Assembly: GCA_036015235.1 (NCBI GenBank) | Contig: CP107926.1 | Location: forward strand, 8,290,001-8,354,000 | From: Streptomyces sp. NBC_00433 | GTDB taxonomy: Bacteria > Actinomycetota > Actinomycetes > Streptomycetales > Streptomycetaceae | DNA: 64,000 nucleotides | Direction: 5' to 3' | Part shown: positions 7,361-15,055 of the stretch, piece after piece | Position numbering within the stretch: the first letter of the stretch is position 1 | Layout: every line of letters starts with the position of its first letter | The notes under the pieces: model-generated | The model's input: the letters and a program-made list of their open reading frames with translations, nothing else | Database searches by the model: none | What the model was told of the DNA's origin: nothing | Made by a program: the position numbers and the translations under genes

Positions 7361-8182
7361 TCAGCCCGTGCCGGCGGTCCGTGCGGGCTCCGCGGCCGGC
7401 ATCCGCGGCTCCGAGGCCCAGCGCCGCAGCCGGGCGACGCGCTCCGCGGCCTCCTCCAGCCGCCGCTGCGGCAGGTCGCCGTCGGCCACCGCACGGGCCG
7501 CGGCGGCGTGGATCGCGTCCCGCACGCCCGCGCCGCTCGACGGGCCGAGCCGTACGAGGTCCACGCCGGCGATCCACGCCAGCACCGCGGCGCCGGGTAC
7601 GCCCCAGCCGTCGACGATCGCCGGCGCGTCGATCGTGTCGCTCAGCACGACCCCGCCGTATCCGAGGTCCCCGCGCAACACCCCGGTCACCGCCCGGGCG
7701 CTGAGCATCGCGGGCAACTGCTCGTCGTCCGGCACCGGGGTGTGCCCCGCGGTGATCGCCCGTACGCCCGCGGCGGCGCCCTCGGCGAAGGGCCGCAGGC
7801 TGCCTCCGGCGGTGAAGGGGCCGAGCGCGGCGGCCACACCGTGCGTCTGGAGGTCGGTGACGAAGACGCGGGTCTCGTCGGCGCGAAGTCCTGGGCGGAC
7901 GGCCAGGTGGAGGTTGGCGCCCGCCGCGACGAGGTCGGCCGCCGCCGCGTCGCCGCCGTCCCGCCGGGCCGGGCCCGGATGCCCGGTGAGCGCGTCGGGC
8001 AGCGCGGCCCGCAACGCGTCGGCCGTCGCGCGCGCCGCAGCGCCCTGCGCGTCCACGGCCGCACCCGGGGTGCCGTTCTCCAGCCCCCGCAGAATCCACT
8101 CGGGCAACCGGCCGTGCCGGCCGCGCACGGTGGGCAGCAGGCAGGAGTCGACGAGCGCGGTGAGCCGGCGCAACGCGTTCAC
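7361..8182 (-). CDS. Degenerate, truncated glycoside hydrolase family 3-like protein
   Basis: A 273-residue protein related to the catalytic barrel of GH3 beta-N-acetylhexosaminidases, but only about half the usual length. The segment GDLGYGGVVLSD matches the strand carrying the catalytic aspartate. The equivalent of the hallmark KHFPGHG motif reads ALGPFTAGG, so the histidines are gone, and the N-terminal half of the barrel is missing. The GTG start at 8182 follows a GGAGGGG ribosome site with short spacing; TTG at 8173 is an alternative. The frame is intact and GC-biased, so it is either a functional divergent protein or a decaying one. Enzymatic activity is doubtful. Confidence 0.6.
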   Translation of the reverse strand: MNALRRLTALVDSCLLPTVRGRHGRLPEWILRGLENGTPGAAVDAQGAAARATADALRAALPDALTGHPGPARRDGGDAAAADLVAAGANLHLAVRPGLRADETRVFVTDLQTHGVAAALGPFTAGGSLRPFAEGAAAGVRAITAGHTPVPDDEQLPAMLSARAVTGVLRGDLGYGGVVLSDTIDAPAIVDGWGVPGAAVLAWIAGVDLVRLGPSSGAGVRDAIHAAAARAVADGDLPQRRLEEAAERVARLRRWASEPRMPAAEPARTAGTG

Positions 8183-8309
8183 CCCCTCCGGGCTGCGGCA
8201 AGGACGAGACGCCGTCCAGGCCCGCTGAATGGTACAGACCAATCGCCCCCCGCGGCAATGACCCCCACCGCCGTGGGGGCGGGTACAGCCGCGGACTCCA
8301 CACCTGCGC

Positions 8310-8508
8310 TGTGCGGGGGCTTGTCGCGCAGTTCTGGGGGAGAACTGCGCGACCAGCCACAGTGGACCGCAACTGTGAACGCGACAGAACGAGGCTGCCA
8401 CCCAGGGGTGCGGGAACTGCGCGCGCAACCCCGCACCGGGCGGCGGCCCAGGGACGCACCGCAAGGGGCAACCACCCAGGGGCTCGGGGAACTGCGAGCC
8501 GAGCCACG
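8310..8508. repeat. Cluster of intergenic GAACTGCG hairpin repeats
   Basis: The 394 bases between the GH3-like gene and the YjbQ gene contain no gene but several copies of a repeat. A perfect 13-bp inverted repeat with a G5 loop (8323-8335 and 8341-8353, GTCGCGCAGTTCT) is followed by two further GGAACTGCG copies near 8413 and 8488, each preceded by CCACCCAGGGG (8398-8408 and 8472-8482). Repeats with a GAACTGCGCGACCAGCCAC core are, from memory, common between genes in Streptomyces genomes; here they are clustered and diverged. Confidence 0.6.
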
Positions 8509-8576
8509 GCGCCGCCGAAGACGCCACGCCACAGCAGGTGGCACTCCCCTGGCCCACCCGGGAGGAGAATGGCGGC

Positions 8577-8999
8577 ATGGCCAACCGCAACCGCTCGCGC
8601 CTGATCGACGTCTCCACCGGCTCGGTGGAACGCGTGTACGACCTCACCGCCGATTGCGCGGACTTCCTCCGCGAGGAGGCGAACGGCGGCGACGGCCTGC
8701 TGAACGTCTTCGTGCCGCACGCGACCGCGGGGGTCGCCGTCATCGAGACGGGCGCGGGCAGCGACGACGATCTGCTGACCGCCCTGCGGGAGTTGCTGCC
8801 CGCCGACGACCGGTGGCAGCACCGGCACGGGAGCCCGGGGCACGGCCGCGACCATGTGCTGCCGGCGCTCGTGCCGCCGCACGCCACGCTACCGGTGATC
8901 GGCGGCCGGCTGGAGCTGGGCACCTGGCAGTCGGTGGTGCTGGTGGACACCAACCGGGACAACCCCCGCCGCCAGGTGCGGCTCACCTTTCTCGGCTAG
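8577..8999 (+). CDS. YjbQ-family protein (UPF0047)
   Basis: A 140-residue member of the YjbQ/UPF0047 family, small beta-sandwich proteins that form trimers. Some members show weak thiamine-phosphate synthase activity, but the physiological role is unclear. Family signatures are FVPHATAGVAVIE near residue 42, the GHGRDHVLPALVPPHATLPV metal-site region near 89-108, and LGTWQSVVLVDTNRDNPRR near the end. The ATG is set by GGAGGAG at 8561-8567. The stop codon TAG lies inside the left end of a MITE-like element, so an ancestral longer C-terminus may have been replaced on insertion. Confidence 0.88.
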   Translation: MANRNRSRLIDVSTGSVERVYDLTADCADFLREEANGGDGLLNVFVPHATAGVAVIETGAGSDDDLLTALRELLPADDRWQHRHGSPGHGRDHVLPALVPPHATLPVIGGRLELGTWQSVVLVDTNRDNPRRQVRLTFLG

Positions 9000-9219
9000 G
9001 GCCTGTCGTTCGGACCTCCGTGGGGGAAGGAGCGGTGTCCGGTGCGTGCGGCTGCAAGGCGGAGGAAGGAGGCGACGCGGTGGGAGCGCCCTCCCGGCCG
9101 TCAGGACAGGGGGAGTCGTCGACCGACGACAACGCTGGGGGCACCTCCCGGCCGACGGCAGGCGGAAGATGTGCGTGCCGGACACCGCGACGCCGCGGAG
9201 ATCCGAACGACAGGCCCTA
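8997..9219. mobile_element. MITE-like element with 22-bp terminal inverted repeats
   Basis: A 223-bp segment bounded by terminal inverted repeats, 8997-9018 and 9198-9219, matching at 21 of 22 positions (core AGGGCCTGTCGTTCGGA). CTAG occurs at both outer junctions (8996-8999 and 9217-9220), consistent with a TA or CTAG target duplication. Subterminal GGTGTCCGG/CCGGACACC copies make the whole segment a long imperfect hairpin. It has no open frame. The TIRs carry the stop codons of both flanking convergent genes. A non-autonomous element mobilised by an IS with the same ends is the simplest reading. Confidence 0.7.
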
Positions 9220-10284
9220 GCCCTCCCCGGACAGGAAGTCCGCCAGGTCGTATCCGACCGGCTCCTCCAGTTGCGCGTAAGTGCACTGCTCGGGTTCGCG
9301 GTCCGGCCGCCAGCGGCGGAATTGCGCGGTGTGGCGGAAGCGGTCGCCCTGCATGTGGTCGTAGGCGACCTCGACGACCCTTTCCGGGCGCAGCGGCAGC
9401 CAGGACAGGTCCTTCTTGCCGGTCCACCGGCTGGGGCCGCCCGGCAGGCGGTCGGCGGCCTGGGCCTCCTCGCTGGCCCACCCCTGCCAGGGGTGGCCGG
9501 CCACCGACTCCATCCGCAGCGGGGCGAGTTCCTCCATCAGTTCGGCGCGGCGCCGCATCGGGAAGGAGGCGCAGACGCCGACGTGCTGGAGGCGGCCCTC
9601 GCCGTCGTACAGGCCGAGCAGCAGGGAGCCGACCACCGGCCCGCTCTTGTGCAGCCGCAGGCCCGCGACGACGCAGTCGGCGGTGCGCTCGTGCTTGACC
9701 TTGACCAGGACGCGTTCGCCCGGCCGGTAGGCCAGGTCCGGGGGCTTGGCGACGACCCCGTCGAGGCCCGCGCCCTCGAAGCGGTTGAACCAGTCCGCGG
9801 CGAGCGCCAGGTCGTCGGTGGCGGGCGCGAGGTGGACCGGCGCCGTGGCGCCGCTCAGGGCGGCCGCCAGCGCCGTCCTGCGGTCCCGCTGGGACTCCGC
9901 CATCAGCGACCTGTCGCCGAGCGCGAGCAGGTCGAAGGCGACGAAACCCGCGGGCGTCACCTCGGCCAGATGGCGTACCCGCGAGTCCGCCGGGTGGATC
10001 CGTTCGAGCAGCGCGTCGAAGTCCAGCCGCCCGTCGCGCGCGATGACGATCTCGCCGTCCAGCACGCAGCGCGGCGGGACACGGGTCCGCAGCGCCTCGA
10101 CGACCTCGGGGAAGTAGCGGGTGAGCGGCTTGGTGGAGCGGCTGCCCAGCTCGATCTCGTCGCCGTCGCGGAAGACGATCGCGCGGAAGCCGTCCCACTT
10201 GGCCTCGTACTGCATGCCCGCCGGGATGGCCTTCGCGGCCTTGGCCAGCATCGGCTGCACTGGGGGCATCACCGGCAAGTCCAT
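9217..10284 (-). CDS. ATP-dependent DNA ligase (LigC/LigD ligase-domain type)
   Basis: A 355-residue ligase that seals nicks using ATP, of the kind that works with Ku and LigD polymerase in bacterial end joining. The adenylation motif KWDG has its nucleophile at Lys29. Later nucleotidyltransferase motifs include LDGEIV, GFVAFDLLA, GLDGVVAK and VKVKHE. The OB-fold domain follows from about residue 210. The ATG at 10284 is chosen because it begins the family N-terminus; CACAAT six bases upstream suggests a leaderless mRNA. It is divergent from the LigD-type polymerase gene with 66 bases between them. Its TAG stop lies in the right end of the MITE-like element. Confidence 0.92.
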   Translation of the reverse strand: MDLPVMPPVQPMLAKAAKAIPAGMQYEAKWDGFRAIVFRDGDEIELGSRSTKPLTRYFPEVVEALRTRVPPRCVLDGEIVIARDGRLDFDALLERIHPADSRVRHLAEVTPAGFVAFDLLALGDRSLMAESQRDRRTALAAALSGATAPVHLAPATDDLALAADWFNRFEGAGLDGVVAKPPDLAYRPGERVLVKVKHERTADCVVAGLRLHKSGPVVGSLLLGLYDGEGRLQHVGVCASFPMRRRAELMEELAPLRMESVAGHPWQGWASEEAQAADRLPGGPSRWTGKKDLSWLPLRPERVVEVAYDHMQGDRFRHTAQFRRWRPDREPEQCTYAQLEEPVGYDLADFLSGEG

Positions 10285-10338
10285 GCTCCGATTGTGCGCG
10301 CCCCTGCCGCACAGGGCGCGCGGGCCGACCGTCCGCTC

Positions 10339-10344
10339 TAGCGT
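10339..10344 (+). promoter_or_regulatory. -10 box (TAGCGT) of the LigD-type polymerase gene
   Basis: TAGCGT ends six bases before the ATG at 10351 and there is no Shine-Dalgarno sequence, so the transcript probably starts at the start codon. Confidence 0.55.
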
Positions 10345-10350
10345 GGGGGC

Positions 10351-11367
10351 ATGGCAGAGACGCTGGAGCTGACCGTCGGCGACCGGACCGTGCGGGTGTC
10401 GCATCCGGACAAGGTCTACTTCCCGCAGCGCGGACTGACCAAGGCCGACCTGGTGCGCTACTACCTGAGCGTCGGCGACGGGATCCTGCGGGCGCTCAGG
10501 GACCGGCCCACCACGCTGGAGCGCTACATCAGCGGGGTGGAGGGCGACTCGTTCTTCCAGAAGCGCGCGCCGAAGAACCTGCCGGACTGGATCCCGACCG
10601 GCCGCATCGCCTTCCCCAGCGGCCGCTATGCCGACGAGATCTGCCCGACGGAGACCGCGGCCGTGCTGTGGGCGGCGAATCTCGGCACCTTCACCTTCCA
10701 CCCCTGGCCGGTCCGGCGGGGCGACACCGACCACCCCGACGAGCTGCGGATCGACCTCGACCCGCAGCCGGGCACCGACTTCTCCGACGCGGTGCGCGCC
10801 GCGCAGGAGTTGCGCGACGTCCTGGACGGGCTGGGCCTGGCCGGCTGGCCGAAGACCTCCGGCGGCCGGGGCCTGCACGTCTTCGTGCCGATTGCGCCCG
10901 AGTGGACCTTCCCCCAGGTGCGGCGCTCGGCCATCGCGGTGGCCCGCGAGCTGGAGCGGCGGGCGCCCGAGCGGATCACCACGGCCTGGTGGAAGGAGGA
11001 GCGCGGCGAGAAGATCTTCGTGGACTACAACCAGACCGCGCGCGACCGTACGATCGCCAGCGCCTACTCCGTGCGCCCCTTCCCGCACGCGCCGGTCTCG
11101 GCCCCGCTGCGCTGGGAGGAGCTGACCGAGGTGGCGCCCGCCGACTTCGACCTGGTCACCATGCCCGCCCGGTTCGCCGAGTACGGTGACCTGCACGCCG
11201 ACATGGACGAGCACGCCTTCCGGCTCGACGCGGCCCTCGAACTGGCCGACCGCGACGAGCGCGAGCACGGCCTCGGCGACCTGCCGTACCCCCCGGAGCA
11301 CCCGAAGGTGAAGGGCGAGCCGAAGCGGGTCCAGCCGAGCAGGGCGAAGAAGACCGACGGGGGCTGA
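10351..11367 (+). CDS. LigD-type primase/polymerase of non-homologous end joining
   Basis: A 338-residue archaeo-eukaryotic primase-type polymerase, equivalent to the LigD polymerase domain (PolDom). It adds ribo- or deoxynucleotides at double-strand breaks. Visible signatures are HPDKVYFP near the N-terminus, the catalytic DLDPQPG near residue 135, and KTSGGRGLHVFVP. It is a free-standing protein rather than fused to ligase and nuclease domains. The divergent partner is an ATP-dependent ligase, so the two supply the polymerase and ligase steps as separate genes. No Ku gene is present in the window. Confidence 0.93.
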   Translation: MAETLELTVGDRTVRVSHPDKVYFPQRGLTKADLVRYYLSVGDGILRALRDRPTTLERYISGVEGDSFFQKRAPKNLPDWIPTGRIAFPSGRYADEICPTETAAVLWAANLGTFTFHPWPVRRGDTDHPDELRIDLDPQPGTDFSDAVRAAQELRDVLDGLGLAGWPKTSGGRGLHVFVPIAPEWTFPQVRRSAIAVARELERRAPERITTAWWKEERGEKIFVDYNQTARDRTIASAYSVRPFPHAPVSAPLRWEELTEVAPADFDLVTMPARFAEYGDLHADMDEHAFRLDAALELADRDEREHGLGDLPYPPEHPKVKGEPKRVQPSRAKKTDGG

Positions 11368-11385
11368 GCGGGGCGCGGCTCAGCC
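11362..11385. terminator. Hairpin shared by two convergent stop codons
   Basis: GGCTGAGC (11362-11369) pairs with GCTCAGCC (11378-11385). The arms contain the TGA of the polymerase gene and the TGA of the small minus-strand gene ending at 11380. Confidence 0.5.
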
Positions 11386-11535
11386 GAAGGTCTCGACGTA
11401 GTCCTCCGGCGGTCCCGGCTCGGGACGGTCGCGCAGCTCGATCCGGCGCGGCCCGATCCGCACCCCGTGCATCGCCCGTCCGCGGGGCCCGAGCCGCCCG
11501 CCGAGCCGCACGGGGCCGGTTCCCCGGCCCTCCAT
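11380..11535 (-). CDS. Small hypothetical protein
   Basis: A 51-residue frame on the minus strand starting at ATG 11535 (an internal ATG gives about 30 residues). I do not recognise it. It is basic in the middle and acidic at the end (PGPPEDYVETFG). Support is indirect: nearly every codon of the last 30 ends in G or C, and its stop codon sits symmetrically with that of the polymerase gene inside a terminator-like hairpin. No good ribosome site is seen. Confidence 0.4.
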   Translation of the reverse strand: MEGRGTGPVRLGGRLGPRGRAMHGVRIGPRRIELRDRPEPGPPEDYVETFG

Positions 11536-11595
11536 GGCGGGAATCGTCACAAGGCTGTCCTTGCCGCCATCACGGCCCGCGCCGACGATGAGGGC

Positions 11596-12582
11596 ATGAC
11601 CAGCCGCCGTATCGTCTTCGCCGTCTTCCCCGGCTTCCAACTGCTCGACCTCGCGGGTCCGAACGAGGTCTTCGTGCAGGCCGGTCGGCTGACGGCGCGG
11701 CCGGGGGAGGGGAATCCGGTGGTCGTGGACACGGTGGCCGCGGCCCCCGGGCCCGTCGTCAGCAGCGGCGGCCTCGCGGTCTCGCCGACCCTGACGACCG
11801 GCGAGGCCACGGGACCGGTCGACACCCTTGTCGCCGTCGGCGGCGGTGGCGTCCACCAGGCCTGCCAGGACGCCGCCTTCGTGGACTGGTTCGCCCGCAT
11901 GTCCCGGCTCGCCCGCCGCACCGCCTCGGTGTGCAGCGGCGCCTTCCTGCTCGGCGCGGCCGGGCTGCTCGACGGACGGCGGGCGGTCACCCACTGGTCG
12001 ATGTGCGAGCGGCTCGCCGCGCGCCATCCCGGGGCCGCTGTCGACCCCGACCCGATCTTCGTCCGCGACGGCGACCTGTGGACCTCGGCGGGCGTCACCG
12101 CGGGAATGGACCTCGCCCTGGCGATGGTCGAGGCGGACCACGGCCCCGAGGTGTCGAGGGCCGTCGCCAGGCAGCTGGTGATGTTCGTCCAGCGCCCCGG
12201 CGGCCAGGCGCAGTTCAGCGCCCAGCTGGCCGCACAGCGCCCCGAGCGGCAGTCCCTGCGCGACGTCGTCGACTGGGTCGCCGACCACCTGGCCGACGAC
12301 CTCGGGGTGCCGGCGCTCGCGGCCAGGGCAGGCATGAGCGAGCGCCACTTCACCCGGGTCTTCCGCGCCGAGACCGGCCGCACCCCGGCGGCCTACGTCG
12401 ACAGCGCCCGGGTGGAGGCCGCCCGCCGCCTGCTGGAGTCCACCGGCACCACCGTGGACGCCGTGGCCCGCGCCTGCGGCTACCGCAATCCCGAGACCCT
12501 CCAGCGCAGTTTCAAACGCTCGGTGCAGGTCACGCCGGGCGAATACCGCAGGCGTTTCGCCCCGCACTCCGCGGTGCACTGA
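11596..12582 (+). CDS. GlxA-family regulator (DJ-1/PfpI domain plus AraC helix-turn-helix)
   Basis: A 328-residue regulator. The N-terminal half (about residues 5-185) is a DJ-1/PfpI-like sensor domain with the nucleophile-elbow cysteine in ASVCSGAFLLG near residue 112. The C-terminal part (about 215-325) is an AraC/XylS double helix-turn-helix ending EYRRRF. Such proteins often activate neighbouring catabolic or detoxification genes. The ATG has GACGAT six bases upstream and no ribosome site. The next gene, 52 bases downstream on the same strand, is another DJ-1-fold protein and may be its target or partner. Confidence 0.9.
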   Translation: MTSRRIVFAVFPGFQLLDLAGPNEVFVQAGRLTARPGEGNPVVVDTVAAAPGPVVSSGGLAVSPTLTTGEATGPVDTLVAVGGGGVHQACQDAAFVDWFARMSRLARRTASVCSGAFLLGAAGLLDGRRAVTHWSMCERLAARHPGAAVDPDPIFVRDGDLWTSAGVTAGMDLALAMVEADHGPEVSRAVARQLVMFVQRPGGQAQFSAQLAAQRPERQSLRDVVDWVADHLADDLGVPALAARAGMSERHFTRVFRAETGRTPAAYVDSARVEAARRLLESTGTTVDAVARACGYRNPETLQRSFKRSVQVTPGEYRRRFAPHSAVH

Positions 12583-12634
12583 GCCGAGCACCCCGTTTCC
12601 CGGCCGGGACGTCCCCGGCCAGAAAGGCCACCCC

Positions 12635-13252
12635 ATGCTCATCGTCTTCCCGGTCTTCGAGGGCCTCACCGCACTCGACGCCGTCGGCCCGTACGAGGTC
12701 CTGCGCATGCTGCCGGACGCCGACGTCGTCTTCGCCGCCGCGGAGCCCGGACCGGTCACCGACGGGGCAGGACACCTCACCCTGACAGCCCCCGCGGCCC
12801 TCGCCGACGTCACCGAGGCCGACGTCCTGGTCGTCCCCGGCGGCCCCGGCGCCCGCGCGAACGTCGGCAACGAGGCGCTCCTCGACTGGATCCGGCGGAT
12901 CGACGCCACCACCACCTGGACCACGTCGGTCTGCACCGGCTCGCTGCTGCTGGGCGCGGCGGGTCTGCTCAAGGACCTCAGGGCGACCAGCCACTGGAGC
13001 GCCGTCGGGCTCCTGGAGTCCTACGGCGCCACCTACACCGAGCAGCGCGTCGTGGAGCAGGGCAGGATCATCACGGCCGCCGGGGTGTCCTCAGGGATCG
13101 ACATGGCGCTGCGGCTGGCCGAGCTGACCGCCGGGCCCGTCGTGGCGCAGGCCCTCCAACTGGCCATCGAGTACGACCCGCAGCCGCCCTTCGACGCCGG
13201 GTCGTACGCCAAGGCGCCGCAGGCCGCGAAGGACTACCTGGCGTCGCGCTGA
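12635..13252 (+). CDS. DJ-1/PfpI-family protein (isonitrile hydratase-like)
   Basis: A 205-residue stand-alone DJ-1/PfpI protein. The cysteine in TTSVCTGSLLLGAAGLL, near residue 100, is the likely nucleophile, and the surrounding sequence resembles isonitrile hydratases and related GATase1-like hydrolases. AGAAAGG provides a ribosome site. It follows the GlxA-type regulator and shares its fold (both carry the cysteine elbow followed by LLLGAAGLL or similar), so the pair may have arisen by duplication. Its end overlaps the convergent AsnC gene by 19 bases. The substrate is inference only. Confidence 0.85.
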   Translation: MLIVFPVFEGLTALDAVGPYEVLRMLPDADVVFAAAEPGPVTDGAGHLTLTAPAALADVTEADVLVVPGGPGARANVGNEALLDWIRRIDATTTWTTSVCTGSLLLGAAGLLKDLRATSHWSAVGLLESYGATYTEQRVVEQGRIITAAGVSSGIDMALRLAELTAGPVVAQALQLAIEYDPQPPFDAGSYAKAPQAAKDYLASR

Positions 13253-13779
13253 GCGCCGTCCGCCGGGTCCTGGACTTCGGGCTCGGGGCCGGGTCCCTGC
13301 TCGGGGCCCTGATCCGGGCTCAGCGACTCGACCAGCGGCAGGACCCGGTGCGGTACGCGCTCGCTCAGCGCTATCTCGGTGCGGGTGCGCACCACACCGG
13401 ACAGCCTGCCCAGCCGCTGGATGACGCCCTCCAGGTGCCCGTTGTCCCTGGCGACGACCCGGGTCAGCAGGTCGCCGCCGCTGCCGGTGATGGAGAAGGC
13501 CTCGACGATCTCGGGCACCGCGGCGAGCGCGTCGGCCACGTCGTCCAGGTGGCCCCTGGCGACCTCGATCCGCACGAAGGCCAGCACCGGGTGCCCCAGG
13601 GCGGCGGGGGAGACCCTGGGGCCCGCCATCACGATCACCCCGTCGCGTTCCAGCCGTTCGAGACGGGCCTGCAGGGTGCCGCGGGCGACGCCCAGGATGC
13701 GGGCGTACTCGCGGACGCTGGTGCGCGGCCGGTCGAGCAGCAGTCGCAGTATGCGGGCGTCCAGGGCGTCGAAGGGCAT
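13234..13779 (-). CDS. Lrp/AsnC-family transcriptional regulator
   Basis: A 181-residue regulator with an N-terminal AsnC-type helix-turn-helix (LDARILRLLLDRPRTSVREY...) and a RAM ligand-binding domain from about residue 65 to 145. The last 30 residues are a proline/glutamine/glutamate-rich tail (DQGPEQGPGPEPE) outside the family core. GAGGAG lies 11 bases before the ATG. It converges on the DJ-1 gene with a 19-base overlap and has a 228-base divergent gap to the lactonase gene, its possible target. Confidence 0.88.
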   Translation of the reverse strand: MPFDALDARILRLLLDRPRTSVREYARILGVARGTLQARLERLERDGVIVMAGPRVSPAALGHPVLAFVRIEVARGHLDDVADALAAVPEIVEAFSITGSGGDLLTRVVARDNGHLEGVIQRLGRLSGVVRTRTEIALSERVPHRVLPLVESLSPDQGPEQGPGPEPEVQDPADGAQRDAR

Positions 13780-14007
13780 GGGCCCGCGGTCTCCTCACCA
13801 TCGTCGCGATGTCATGATCACCGTACTGATGGCCCGGACGGGACCGGCTACTTTGAGCCATCACCGCAGCAAGCGCCCGCCTGCGGCCCCCAACGGCCCC
13901 GGCGGACCGCCGCATCGGCGGGCCACTGGCGGCCCCGGGGGCGACGTGCCCGACGCCAGGTACTACTCTCAGCCGCCGTAAAGACATCAGGCGGAAGAGG
14001 TACGGCA

Positions 14008-15048
14008 GTGGCCGGGCACGTTTACATCGGGTCGTTCACTTCGGCGGGTGGGCGCGGGCTCACCACGGCCACGGTCGACCCGGACACGGGAGCGCTGACG
14101 GCGCTCGGGGACACCGCCGACGTGCCCAACCCGTCGTTCCTGGCCGCGTCCCCCGACGGCAGGACGCTCTACACCGTCAGCGAGACGGAACCCGAGGGCG
14201 CGGCGGCGGCCTTCTCGCTCGCCGACCCCGCGGCGCCCAAGCTGCTCGGCGCCCCCGTTGCGGTGCACGGCGGGTCGCCCACCCACCTCGCCGTCCACCG
14301 CGGCCACCTGCTGACCGCCAACTACGCCGAGCCCGGCAGCGTCAGCGTGCTGGCGATCGAGGCCGACGGCAGCCTCGGCGCGATCCGCTCGCTGCTGGAG
14401 CACGAGGGCGACGGACCGCACCCGGATCGCCAGCGGGGCCCGCACGCGCACGCGGTGCTGTCCGACCCCACCGGCCGCTGGGCGGTCAGTGTGGACCTGG
14501 GCACCGACTCGGTGCGGGTCTGTGAACTCGACGAGGCCACCGGCGAGCTGGAGATCGAACGCGAACTCGGCCTGCGCTCCGGCATCGGCCCGCGCCATCT
14601 GGCCTTCCACCCGGCGGGTGGCCACGCCTATGTGATGAACGAACTGGACTCCGTGGTCACCGCCTGCTCGTGGGACCCCGAGCGCGGCAGCCTGCGCCCG
14701 GTCGCCGAGACCCGGGTGCTGCCCGCGGGCGCGGAAGGCGAGAACTACCCCTCGGAGCTGGTCGTCTCGCACGACGGCCGGTTCGCGTGGGCGGCCAACC
14801 GCGGCCACAACAGCATCGCGGTGCTCGGCCTGGACGACACCGGCGAGAACCTGGAACTGCTGGACACCGTCGGCTGCGGCGGCGACTGGCCGCGACACCT
14901 GACCCTCGACCCGTCGGGCACCCGGCTCTACGCGGCCAACGAGCGCTCCGGCGACGTCACCTGGTTCGACGTCGACCCGGCCACCGGCATCCCCAAGCAG
15001 GCCGGCTCGATCGACGTGCCCGCCGCGTCCTGCGTGCTCTTCGTCTGA
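14008..15048 (+). CDS. Lactonase family protein (YbhE-type seven-bladed propeller)
   Basis: A 346-residue beta-propeller of the lactonase family that includes bacterial 6-phosphogluconolactonase (Pgl/YbhE). Repeats such as PSFLAASPDGRTLYTVSE and RHLTLDPSGTRLYAAN mark individual blades. The start is GTG at 14008, giving the normal family N-terminus AGHVYIGSFTS, preceded by AAGAGG. It would hydrolyse a sugar lactone in the cytoplasm, but members differ in substrate and no pentose-phosphate gene is adjacent. It ends just before a very long perfect hairpin. Confidence 0.85.
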   Translation: MAGHVYIGSFTSAGGRGLTTATVDPDTGALTALGDTADVPNPSFLAASPDGRTLYTVSETEPEGAAAAFSLADPAAPKLLGAPVAVHGGSPTHLAVHRGHLLTANYAEPGSVSVLAIEADGSLGAIRSLLEHEGDGPHPDRQRGPHAHAVLSDPTGRWAVSVDLGTDSVRVCELDEATGELEIERELGLRSGIGPRHLAFHPAGGHAYVMNELDSVVTACSWDPERGSLRPVAETRVLPAGAEGENYPSELVVSHDGRFAWAANRGHNSIAVLGLDDTGENLELLDTVGCGGDWPRHLTLDPSGTRLYAANERSGDVTWFDVDPATGIPKQAGSIDVPAASCVLFV

Positions 15049-15055
15049 CAGCCGG

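Noticed and set aside
9046..10341. Plus-strand frame of 431 codons opposite the DNA ligase gene
   Set aside because: The minus strand has the KWDG ligase motif and conserved blocks. The plus product has no recognisable domain and would begin inside the MITE-like element.
11596..13252. The two DJ-1 genes as a toxin-antitoxin or defence pair
   Set aside because: Both carry normal enzyme or regulator domains, and neither resembles a toxin.
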